From NCBI GenBank assembly GCA_963924555.1, contig OZ004596.1, positions 3,038,001-3,102,000 on the forward strand: DNA of 64,000 bases, written 5' to 3'. The notes below the pieces were generated by a model. It was not told where the DNA came from. It searched no databases and saw only the letters and a list, made by a program, of their open reading frames with translations. The stretch comes from Crambe crambe (taxonomy: Eukaryota; Porifera; Demospongiae; Poecilosclerida; Crambeidae). Both the position numbers and the translations under genes were made by a program. Position 1 is the first letter of the stretch; each line of letters begins with the position of its first letter. Of the stretch, positions 33,101 through 39,900 are shown one piece after another.

Positions 33101-33653
33101 AGCTTTCTATGTATGGAGCTTCAGGTTGTGAACCACAACTTACATGACTATATTGTCTCTGACAGCAATATCAAGCACTGAAGCCTATCAGCTGCTCACT
33201 TGCTCACTGTCAAATGCTGCACATTGCTATAGTAGTAGTTGTAGAGGCTCTAGGCTCATTTAATACTTTGTTACATATAAACTCAACAGCAAAATCTAAA
33301 GAGTTGTAACACTAACTTGCTTGCTCGCTGTCGAAATTAATGTTGCACATTGCCCTAGTATTTACACAGTACGGTTATGGGGCTGTACAAGTTAACCCAC
33401 TGAAATTAAATTTTATTTTGGTATTATAGGATCCCTGCTAATTAATCATGCTTCAACAAAAAACTCCACACCATGTGATCGTAGTGCAGCTTTGAGGTTA
33501 GTCACTCCATCATTGTTACAAAAGGTTGACATCTGAAGGACTGTTTATTACAGGTGGTGTCATCAACCTTTTCCTCTGCTGGATTCGAAGTTGTACTCTG
33601 AAGATGAAGCAAAAAAAGACTTAACTCTAATCATGAATGGGAAAACCATTTAG
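3116..33653 (+). CDS. Acyl-CoA dehydrogenase, AidB / ACDH-11 type, 16 exons
   Basis: Flavoenzyme family that alpha,beta-dehydrogenates acyl-CoA; the AidB-like branch includes nematode ACDH-11. Exons: 3116-3310, 3363-3466, 11722-11850, 12015-12114, 12172-12289, 17387-17532, 17585-17659, 17714-17788, 17840-17934, 17998-18097, 23032-23172, 23270-23362, 23420-23497, 23553-23748, 33430-33496, 33554-33653. They total 1,812 nt in one unbroken frame (603 residues), each flanked by AG and GT. Visible marks: a basic, hydroxylated N-terminus without acidic residues ([14 protein letters not shown], a likely mitochondrial leader), [10 protein letters not shown] in exon 4, the family signature [10 protein letters not shown] at residues 206-215, KWFSSATD near 238-245, RQLPTAE near 298, [13 protein letters not shown] near 438 and WEGTTNI near 462. 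Introns 2, 10 and 14 are 8.3, 4.9 and 9.7 kb and hold transposons, while others are only about 50-90 bp. Exon 13 could end earlier at 23473, but 23497 keeps frame with a better donor. Substrate cannot be read from the sequence. Confidence 0.93.
3715..4480 (+). repeat. Repeat family R7 (TACTTGGTATG type), copy 1
   Basis: Begins near GGGCAACCGCATACCAAGCAG and contains the module GCCTAGAGAAGAGCAACAAG followed by GGATTCTTTGTGCACGAAGC. The same module recurs at 14440-14840, 37300-38010 (inverted), 38230-38620, 39560-39990 (inverted), 47415-48010 and 48170-48860. Many copies carry TACTTGGTATGTAAT or its complement at an edge, so this is probably a non-autonomous element with TACTTGGTATG-like terminal repeats. 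No coding capacity is seen. Confidence 0.7.
4480..4935 (-). pseudogene. 3' end of a LINE reverse-transcriptase ORF
   Basis: The minus strand reads [26 protein letters not shown] and, after breaks, short pieces typical of the C-terminal tail of CR1/L2/RTE-like non-LTR retrotransposon polymerases. Several stops and frameshifts interrupt it. A segment of about 40 bp (TGTTATGTGTTTGATGAACA onward) is tandemly duplicated at about 4857-4930. The catalytic part of the enzyme is absent. Confidence 0.6.
5242..5397 (-). repeat. 3' LTR of the Ty3/gypsy element
   Basis: On the plus strand it starts TGTCACGTCC and ends TATACAACA, so it has TG..CA ends. It matches 10412-10557 nearly throughout, for example GTGAAAGGGTAGAACTAGC. 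It has a short internal duplication (ACTACTAGTTACT) that the other LTR lacks. Confidence 0.85.
5513..9000 (-). pseudogene. Gypsy pol remnant: protease, RT, RNase H, integrase
   Basis: Read on the minus strand. An aspartic-protease-like stretch (8995-8651) has MVNTGARSS where the family has a catalytic Asp; the Asn codon is at 8951-8953. The RT part (8091 to about 7420) shows [24 protein letters not shown] and the polymerase box YLDD at 7716-7705. RNase H follows (7374 to about 6960) with ETDAS and [10 protein letters not shown]. Integrase (6655 to about 5900) shows the zinc-binding FCKTCLAC and VAVDVLEL with the first catalytic Asp. A C-terminal tail ends at 5513. The frames change several times, so no intact polyprotein exists. 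No env-like gene is seen. Confidence 0.88.
9060..10348 (-). pseudogene. Gypsy gag remnant
   Basis: Starts with a Met at 10348 ([15 protein letters not shown]), then a basic segment and a predicted coiled coil ([13 protein letters not shown].. near 10160-10080). Near 9250-9200 it has a damaged CCHC zinc knuckle (CFLCKEVGC). Several frameshifts interrupt it. Assignment rests on position upstream of the protease and on the knuckle. Confidence 0.7.
10412..10557 (-). repeat. 5' LTR of the Ty3/gypsy element
   Basis: Partner of 5242-5397. Its outer TG has become TA at the inner edge (TATCACGTCC). The minus strand just inside reads ATTGGTAATGACTGTC, where a primer-binding site would lie; I could not match it to a particular tRNA. 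Confidence 0.85.
10558..11721. repeat. Intron 2 remainder with a diverged direct repeat
   Basis: A block at about 11192-11300 (CAGGAGGTGTGTCCTATATC) recurs at 11478-11600, each continuing for about 110 bp with matching words such as ATTGATAAG and TCAAAAATTGACTCTTA. No ORF is associated. The rest of the interval shows nothing recognisable. Confidence 0.55.
12450..12790. repeat. TC-rich repeat shared with 45700-45930
   Basis: Words such as TTGGCTTTCCTGTAGCCTGG, TTCTTCTGGCCTTTCC and GTAGTCGATGTTCTCTG have counterparts at about 45730-45930. It lies in ACDH intron 5. Nature unknown. Confidence 0.4.
12960..13710 (+). repeat. Repeat family R8 with internal minisatellite
   Basis: Contains GGTTATAGGGTAGGGTGTGAAAG, a GT/GG-rich segment, and at 13268-13490 a tandem array of about 65-bp units built on CACTGGCACCAGTACCC and CAGAATGGCCTACAGAG. 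The ORFs here are products of the array. An inverted copy lies at about 38620-39190, and array fragments occur at 54470-54540. The 3' part (GATGGCAGCGAAGC, CTCAGGGAAGAAA-like) recurs at 14290, 38150 and 54735. Confidence 0.65.
14270..14850 (+). repeat. R8 tail joined to an R7 copy
   Basis: GATGGCAGCGAAACGCTGAG (R8 tail) is followed by TACTTGGTATGTAAC and the R7 module. AGCAACAAAGTACAAGCAACAA is a short tandem array of the AGCAACAAGGTAC motif of R7 at about 14474-14530. Confidence 0.55.
14850..15625. repeat. Mosaic of R4 foldback arm and R1 fragments
   Basis: 14850-14935 matches one arm of the R4 foldback (TGAAGTTCACTCCCTTGTTG). 14950-15420 matches the R1 body in inverted orientation (TTCTTAGACAACCATAA), and 15440-15625 matches the R1 right end in direct orientation, closing with the hairpin GAGAGAGC..GCTCTCTCTGAT. 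The R1 foldback itself is missing at the inversion point (about 15430-15445). Confidence 0.6.
15870..16020 (+). pseudogene. Short coding remnant of a transposon ORF
   Basis: A frame reads [17 protein letters not shown] and ends DDLESV-stop. A diverged relative lies at about 29035-29115, and both are followed by the same words (CTTCATACTTGAGTCCTA). It therefore belongs to a repeat, probably the C-terminus of its protein. No domain recognised. Confidence 0.35.
16335..17262 (+). repeat. Hairpin/foldback element, family R6 (copy 1)
   Basis: The foldback at 16340-16690 has arms GATGTAGGCTTGAGTACATG and the inverse. The body holds short CTACGAAG/CTTCGTAG repeats (16830-16890) and a block of about 130 bp in two tandem copies (GACTTGAGCTTTACTTCAAT near 16940 and 17085). 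The right end is a degenerate hairpin, ACCGCACTCTCTGATAT. The inverted copy is at 60943-62830 and keeps the same duplicated block. Confidence 0.75.
18126..18152 (+). repeat. Homopolymer run of 27 G
   Basis: An uninterrupted G run starting 29 nt downstream of the ACDH exon 10 donor at 18097/18098. Length is as given in this assembly and is liable to sequencing error. Confidence 0.95.
18440..19790 (+). pseudogene. hAT transposase (TTF-type zinc finger / DUF4371), decayed
   Basis: Pieces in three frames follow the usual order of this family: [16 protein letters not shown] (start of the TTF-type zinc finger), a degraded cysteine region, [35 protein letters not shown] and further on [12 protein letters not shown] and [20 protein letters not shown]. 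Stops and frameshifts separate them. The ORFs at 18434, 18769, 19368 and 19591 are parts of this one gene. The protein would cut and paste the hAT element, but this copy cannot be functional. Confidence 0.75.
19064..19113. mobile_element. 50-bp inverted-repeat insertion with 9-bp target duplication
   Basis: TAGCCTCATTCCCAGGCC and its inverse GGGCCTGGGAACAAGGCTA form the ends of a 50-bp unit flanked on both sides by GTTACGGCC. Removing the unit and one flank restores the conserved HCYGHAL run of the hAT transposase, which confirms it as an insertion. Confidence 0.8.
19789..22828. mobile_element. 3-kb element with about 230-bp inverted ends, nested in hAT
   Basis: The ends are inverted copies: ACATAAAAGTAGTAAAAATG at 19806 returns inverted at about 22815, and both arms carry repeats of GCACTGAATTAAGTCA. 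CCTCGCATTTT stands immediately outside both ends (19778-19788 and 22829-22839), an 11-bp direct repeat that looks like the target duplication. The interior has no recognised ORF and itself contains the MITE at 21759-22342. A near-perfect 38-bp palindrome lies at 20405-20442. Superfamily unknown. Confidence 0.7.
21759..22342. mobile_element. TTAA-flanked MITE with GGGTGGTGGCACAT termini
   Basis: GGGTGGTGGCACAT at the left is matched by ATGTGCCACCACCC at the right, and TTAA lies just outside both ends. TTAA targets are typical of piggyBac and Kolobok elements. 584 bp, no transposase. Confidence 0.8.
24006..24939 (+). repeat. Hairpin/foldback element, family R3 (copy 1)
   Basis: The foldback 24006-24305 has arms starting AAGTGAAAGG / CCTTTCACTC and carrying AAATAAAAAGGCCATG and CAGTTTCTGTCAACAAA. 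The body holds GGCACGC-like and CGATGGTAAAAGCACATTA words. The right end (AAGAAGTTTAGTTGAGCCTG.. to the hairpin) is tandemly duplicated (24706-24815 and 24817-24939), only the second copy having the full hairpin AGAGAGTGC..GCACTCTCT-like end. The ORFs here are by-products of the duplication. Confidence 0.75.
25295..25470 (+). repeat. AT-rich minisatellite (GATGGGCCTCATTTATAT type)
   Basis: About ten degenerate units built on GATGGGCCTCATTTGTATAT. The predicted peptide is only the repeat translated. The same satellite recurs at 27212-27290 and, as a foldback, at 30650-31095. Confidence 0.7.
25471..26475 (-). repeat. Family R1 element (copy 2, inverted)
   Basis: The hairpin end (AGAGAGC..GCTCTCTCT) is at 25474-25500, then ATGTAGGGATGATG, the R1 body in reverse, and the foldback at 26185-26465 with AATGTAGGGATGACCATTGC on both arms. 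Confidence 0.75.
26527..27212 (+). repeat. Family R3 element (copy 2)
   Basis: The foldback 26527-26790 is closely similar to 24006-24305, followed by the R3 body (TGTGGATAACGATGG) and a shortened right end GTGCTACTGCACTCTCTGAT. Unlike copy 1 it has a single right end. Confidence 0.75.
28325..29274 (+). repeat. Hairpin/foldback element, family R4
   Basis: The foldback 28325-28632 has arms with TTCAAAAAAGTTCGGCAACA and the inverse, plus GGTTACTTGACTGA, ending CTTTTTATTTG..TTTACTTG. It is followed by a body and a terminal hairpin AGAGAGTAC..ATACTCTCTGAT at 29246-29273. A single R4 arm recurs at 14850-14935. Confidence 0.6.
29415..29530 (+). repeat. Inverted duplicate of the 28183-28330 exon-like segment
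   Basis: Encodes [19 protein letters not shown] on the plus strand, matching the minus-strand peptide at 28330-28183 with several changes. The two arms flank the R4 element. Confidence 0.65.
29755..30150. repeat. Repeat family R9, with relatives at 31975-32115 and 33070-33370
   Basis: Shared words are CTCAGGTCATGACTCATTG, TCTACACTCCAAAATGCCCC and GCTCGCTGTCAAATGTTACAC. A further inverted piece is at 25120-25190 and another near 23940. Non-coding, unclassified. Confidence 0.55.
30650..31095. repeat. Foldback of the GATGGGCCTCATT minisatellite
   Basis: The left half carries units in one orientation (GATGGGCCTCATTTGTATTA) and the right half in the other (ATAATACAAATGAGGCCCAT-like). The plus ORF at 30747-30992 is only the repeat. 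Confidence 0.7.
31850..31960 (+). repeat. Partial R2 foldback arm
   Basis: AAATGTAGGGATTAAGCTGC, CAGCCCAGCTAGATTTTA and CCTTTTTATTTAG are the words of the R2 foldback seen complete at 58674-58940. Confidence 0.6.
32450..33055. repeat. Imperfect palindromic element with GGGCTA array
   Basis: TTTAGTGCTGGTCACATGAC at about 32468 returns inverted near 32915-32935, and CTCTTTTCTAGCTC at 32947 returns inverted at 33034. Inside lies a (CTAGGG)-type array at 32814-32880 with ten or so degenerate units. No ORF. Confidence 0.6.
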
Positions 33654-33979
33654 TTTAATATTTGACCAGATCTTACTTAATGCAGTGATGTACTGATCAT
33701 GATTCATACGCTGCTAGATACAAAATCAATGTAAGAGTAGAACATTAGAATTGTTATAGTGCAGTGGTCTGGTTACAGGGAGGGGATGGACTAGCCAATG
33801 TAAGGACACTATAATTAACCATGCCTAGTAATGTAATTAACATGAACAGGATTAGATTTCAAAGAATGATATACGATGTAAGATTATGGTGTCTAGTATC
33901 AATTATTTGAAGTACCATTTCAAAGTATAGAAACAAACAAAAAAAAAAGCTAAAATATAATACACACAGCTGATAATTT

Positions 33980-36900
33980 TTACTGTTGTTGTTGTTGCTC
34001 ATCTGTTTGCTCTGAATTTAGTGATGCAAATCCTAAACCAACACCACGAGCTACATGAGTTAAATATCGTGAGCTTTCATATTGTTGCTCCAGTTTCTTT
34101 AGCACAGTAACACCATCTTTCTTCTTCACTGCCTCATTGCCTGACACTGAAGACATACCTGAATAGGTATAATTTTGTGCATGTACAAGATAGTAGTTTA
34201 TGATCTTATAGAAGCTTTAACAGCTAGGATAACAAATGTACTCCTACACTATAATGCACAACCTTATAACATTTGGTCAGCCATTATAATTATGTTAACT
34301 ATAGTTAACACACTCATTCCCATCAAACGACGAAACTTTGCTTGTGCTTCATCTCCCCCATCTCCAAAAGTGGCACTTTCCCATTGACTTCCTGACTGTG
34401 CCTTCTACATACAAAGATAGTTGATATAGAAGCATATGTTTGGAGATATAGGTTGTAAAGTACCTCCTTCTTGGAACTCCATAAACGTTTCCTTTTCTCC
34501 TGTATTGTTTCAAACTTCATGGTGTTTACAGATGGCAAGACTTTAGGTACTGTTGGTAGTTGAACTACATTAATAGAGTGGGAAATCTTCATGTGGTTTT
34601 GGTAATGGAATTTATCTAACCTTTCTTGATATCCTCCACTTTAGTCTCTGAGCATTTTTCTGAAACAGGTGGAACAGAAGGAGTTGATATCTGTCTCCTA
34701 TTGATTGAAAAGATAGTGTGCATAATTATGGTTCCATAGTAGTTAGTGATTCTACCAGTGTGTGTGTTAGGATTATAGGAGAAAGAACAAAGTATTGCTT
34801 TATCACAGGTAGAGGTCACCTATTAGGAGCTTAATCAAATTAATAATCCCTTTAGGATCATTACTATAATTATATTATTGAGATGGTATGATTATGAGAC
34901 AAGTTGTTTAAGTTTTTTTTGAGAAGTTATTTTCTTCAAGAATTTCTTATCTGATCATCAGGGAAGAACCCAATTTGATCATTACCAACGATCCCATTAG
35001 TCTCCCAACCCATGGTTAGCTATGAAAAGGGCGAGACCACTCCCACAGGACTCCAGACTGTGTCGTTGTAGGATATGCCTTTTGAACTTGACTATTGTAG
35101 TTCTTTTTCCTGTCTTGGGACTTCTATGTGACATCATGTGACCTAATCTGTTGGTGCAAGCTACCTGATTGATTATGGGTTTGCCTATTGATCTTAGTTA
35201 CCTGTACTTTCTCTGTCAAATGTGAGTCTGAGTAGTTGTTACTTAGGTGTCTGCATGTGTGCGTGCGCATGCATGTGTGTGTGCACACACATATCCAGGT
35301 TAAATCCTCTTCATGGTAACAGAAGTCCCACTACTGGCAAACATGGCATGGTCTTTATTTCACCAAATATCCATTCTGATTTATCAGTTGCATTGTGAAG
35401 GCTGTATAAGTTAAAGGCACTGCTGCAGAGGTGTTGCTAGCTCTCAGTGCTACCAACACTCTTATTAAGTTGAACAAATGGCCAACTCGCATGGGTGAAA
35501 AGCTTGTGCCCAAGGCACATGGTAGCACCACTATGCACTGATGAGGCAGAGTCAAAGGTGCTATTGTACCAGTGTTGAGGTCTGCAGATTGCTGGACAGA
35601 CCACAAGTTGCTGCATGCACAACTGATGGGGTTGTAAGGAAAAGAGTGAAGGCTGTGACGAGGGGAAGACTGACTTAGGGATGTAAAGGTGCGTGAAAGG
35701 TTTGTGGAAAAAGTGTGTGGTGGGTGGGAGATAAAAGAAACAACCAGACCTGTTGAAGAAGCAATTGATAGAAGAAACCTGCTATTTCAGAGATGGTCGA
35801 GATCAGGACAGAACAATATGTGCTATGTTCTTCAACGAAGGGAAATGAAGAAAGCAAAGAATGATTGGTAACAGGAGAAGGCCAACGCTGTGGAAGTTGC
35901 AATGATGTCTGGGGGTTCTCAGAGGAAGAGTCAGAGGGAGTTACAGTGGGGTAGGGTAGGTCCGAGATCTGTGAGAACAAGAAGATCAATAAGACCAATG
36001 GAAACCCCTGTAAGAGAGTCCGTTAACTGCTGCAAGAGAATTTCTGTCAGGTACTGAGTTGATATGGGATGGAAACAAATTTCATCTGTGCAGTCAGAGA
36101 TCTAGGAAGTCCAGGGGATGAAGTCCTTGCAGCAATGAGCTCCCTAAAAGGAGGTAAGGCTGGAGGGAAGAATGGTGTGTTGCCAGAGATGCTAAGTGCT
36201 GTGGAGCTAACCTGCTATAACACCAGTGAAATGTTTCCAACAAGTCTGGAAATATGGCTGCATCAGTTTGTGCGACAATTGGAGAGGCATCAGTTTGTTG
36301 GACATTCGTGGAAAGTTGTTTGCGAATATTATCCAGAGCAGACTCCAGGATGTAGTGGAGGGGGTATTGCCTGATTCCAATTGGAGTGCAATCAGTTTGT
36401 TGGACATTGGTGGAAAATTGTTTGCAAAGATCATCCAGAGCAGACTCCAGGATGTAGCGGAGCCTGAGGGGGTATTGCCTGACTCCCAGTGTGGGTTTTG
36501 GCAAGAAAGAGGTTGACATTATTTTTTTGTGCTAGTGGTAGAGAAAGCAGTAGAGCACAGTACCAAGATCAACATGCTCTTCATTGACTTGCGGAAAGCC
36601 TATGACTCTGTTCCTTGCCAGGAACTTTGGCGTGGTTTGGAGGTTTATGGTACCTGCAGGTGATTTGCTCTCTCCATGATTGTATGAAAGCTAAAGTGAC
36701 AGTGGACGGTCAGGTGCGAAAGGGATTGAGACAAGGATGTGCTTACTCCAACACTTTCCAACTTGGTAATTAGAGATGCATGGAGTTTGGAGTTAGTGTT
36801 TGATACAAGTGTGCTGGGAGAGAGAACTAGAAAACCTCTCATGGCTAGTTACAGTTTGCTGATGATCTTGCTGCAATTGGCACAAGTAGAAAGAGTATAC

Positions 36901-39900
36901 TTTTGAAGGAGTGGGGGCTGACCTAGTGTAGTTCTTGGAGTGTTTTGTATGGATCTGAAACCTGGACAACAAGAGGGATGATGTCAGGAGATTGTAAGTC
37001 TTCCCACAATGGATACCTGAAGTGAATCTTGGAATCACTGCAAGACAGCAGCGTACTGAATACTAGGAAAATGAGGTGGTTGGGGCATGTGGCGAGAATG
37101 GATGAAAGCAGGGTTCCAAAGAGAAAGAGGAGCATCACCCCAAGGGGTGGCCCCCTTTCAAGATCAAAAGGTGTGCACATATGCTAACACATGCATGTAC
37201 GTACAGATATATGTACAGTAGCATTACCGCTTATATTCAGATTGAGGAATTCTTCTAACTGGACTTCTTGAACGTGATCTGCTATCTACACAAACCAAGA
37301 AAGGATAAAATAATTACACACCAAGTAGAAAATCAATAAAACAATGTTCTAGAGCCCATACTGATTACTGTCCTACCAATTACATGTCATCTTCTCATTC
37401 TCAACCATTGCTCAGCAAACACTGATATTAGCTTAGTGAGGCCAGTGGAATGGGCCATTTTCCCCCTAGCTATGTAATTAGACTCCATGTACTGATGAAT
37501 AATATGGATGACCCTTACCCAATACATGTATGAGTTCTCAGCCATAGTTCAGTGAGGCCAGATAGAGCTTAGAAAGGCTTTAAATATAGCACTAAAGCTA
37601 GTAATAAAAGTTATGCATGGAGAATTCAACAGAGTTGTGTGGAAAATTACCAAAAACTAAGGCAGTTCCAGCTTATGTGCTTGTAAATATAAACGATCAA
37701 TGCTACTCTTCCCTAGGCTTTAATAGGTGCTTCATAGCAGCATGAACTAGCTTCTGTGCTCTGACTCTAGTTGGAAACCCTGCTCCTTGCGTGGCGTGGT
37801 TCTATAACAGCATTATCATTTTTCTACTTGGTATGCGGTTCCACTTGAAATATAATTACATACCAAGTTATGTTTCTGGTCTTCATTCTTCCATCTAGAG
37901 CCAAACATTATATGCCATCTTCTAGTTCTTAGCCATTTCTGAGAAAACATGGATAGTTCAGTGAGGCTAGCAGGACGCCATTTTCTTTTCCCTATGTAGC
38001 ATAGGTACAAGTCTCGACTAGATTACACGTGGCAGCTATGTATGGTAAAGGATTTTCAACATGCAGAAGGTAGATCTGATGCACAGTCCAAAACAAAGTA
38101 GAGTTAGGCGCTTAAATTAAGAAGGATAAAGTTGTTCTAGAGATCCATGATGGCAGCAAAACACTAAGGTACTCAGGGAAGAAACATGCTTTTGATTATT
38201 CATTTACATTACCAATACTTTTTTTTCCTACTTGGCATGTAATCTTTTCAAGGGCAACCGCACACCAAGCAGAAAAAAATAAACATTACTTCCGGTCAGT
38301 CTTGCCCTGTGCACCCACACACAAGGGGTGGAGTTTCAAATTACAGTAGAGACTTGCTCTCTGGTGCTACGAAGTGCCAACTACAGACTAAAGCCTAGAG
38401 AAGAGCAACAAGGTATAGTTAGCTTACTTAATTTACATTTCCGAGCGTATAAGCTGGAAAGACTACCTTAATTTTCCACAGGACTCTCTGCTGCTGGATT
38501 CTCCATGCACAAGGCTGACTAGCTATCTTTTGTGCAAAGCCCTTCTTCTTTATTCTAAGCTCTAAAAAGTTTTGAAGCATAGCCATAGGGATTCAAGCCT
38601 GAGAATGCTTTTTTCTTCGAGCAATTTTGATTATATCTGGTTCTTATACCAAGATGTGCAAGTCTTATGGCCATCATTTTTACTTCAATTGCAAGGTTCG
38701 CAAAAAATGTAGCTCTCCCCTTCAAGGGAGGAGTAAGAAATCTCTAAGTAGTAAAGAACACAATGTAGGCCGTTCTGGAGGTAGGCCCAAGGGCACTGGT
38801 GGACCATTCTGGAGGGGCACTGGTGCCAGTAGGCCATTCTGGAGGTAGGCCTGGGGGCACTGGTGCCAGTGAGGGATAATTACTCCGTGGGCTGTTCTGG
38901 GATCTCTGAGGGTTATGCAGTAAATCGTTACTGTGATGGCCATCCACCTGAGTAGCCTTATCATGATAAATTTTGCATCATGCCATACCACTTGACTTCC
39001 CCCTGCCACCACTTCCTCCACCACAACACATCATCTTCCCTACTGCACCTCCACCACTCCCTCCCTCCACCAGCACTACAAGACCAAAATACTTTCACAC
39101 TCTACCCTATAACTATTATTATCGTAACGAATAATGTAATAAGCACTAGTCTCATGCACTGCATGCTGCTCTACTTAGTATGTCGGGCGAAAAATTACCA
39201 AAGTGACAAAAACATATAATTAGGTCATTCCACAGCTCCACTTTTACCAACTTACTATCATAGAACATACTGAAATTAACTCATTTCTGCATTTCACCGC
39301 AATGTTAGCTACTCACTTCCACGAAGCCATTTTTGACTCGGTTATTATCTTCTACAAGATGACATCAGAACTATCAGACTGTCTAGCTACAAGTTGTACT
39401 GTCTAATAAATAAAGTTCCATTCATCTAGCCAGCTAACCATCAACCATTACATGTCTTCATCTGCATTTAACAAACCTGTTCTCATAGGAATCACTTCAA
39501 CTGTAAGTAAACTCCAAGGAAGAAAGGCTAAGAAACAAGCCTACCCCATTTGCCACTTTGGTAGTTGGTTACACTTGAAAATTACATACCCAAGTAGAAA
39601 AATTAATAAAATCAAATAAATAATGTAATGTCCCATCTCAGAACTTACTACTGTCATGACATCTCTTTCCCACCCATTGCTCAGCGAATGCTGGTAGTTC
39701 GGTGAGGCCAGCGGAATGGTGAGATAGTTCTAGAGCTTACAAATACAGCACTAAAGCTAGCTAGTCAGTCATGAAAGCTTCATACATAGAGAATCCAACA
39801 GCAGAGAGTTGTGCACAGTGGCTTATAGACTAAACTATCTGTGCTACCTTGTTGCTTGTACCTTGTTGCTCTTCCCTAGGCTTTGGTTGGCATTCTTCAG

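Noticed and set aside
34621..34819. RSRC2 exon extended with an upstream Met at 34819
   Set aside because: The acceptor at 34698 and exon 3 in matching phase give a continuous frame; the upstream part is intron.
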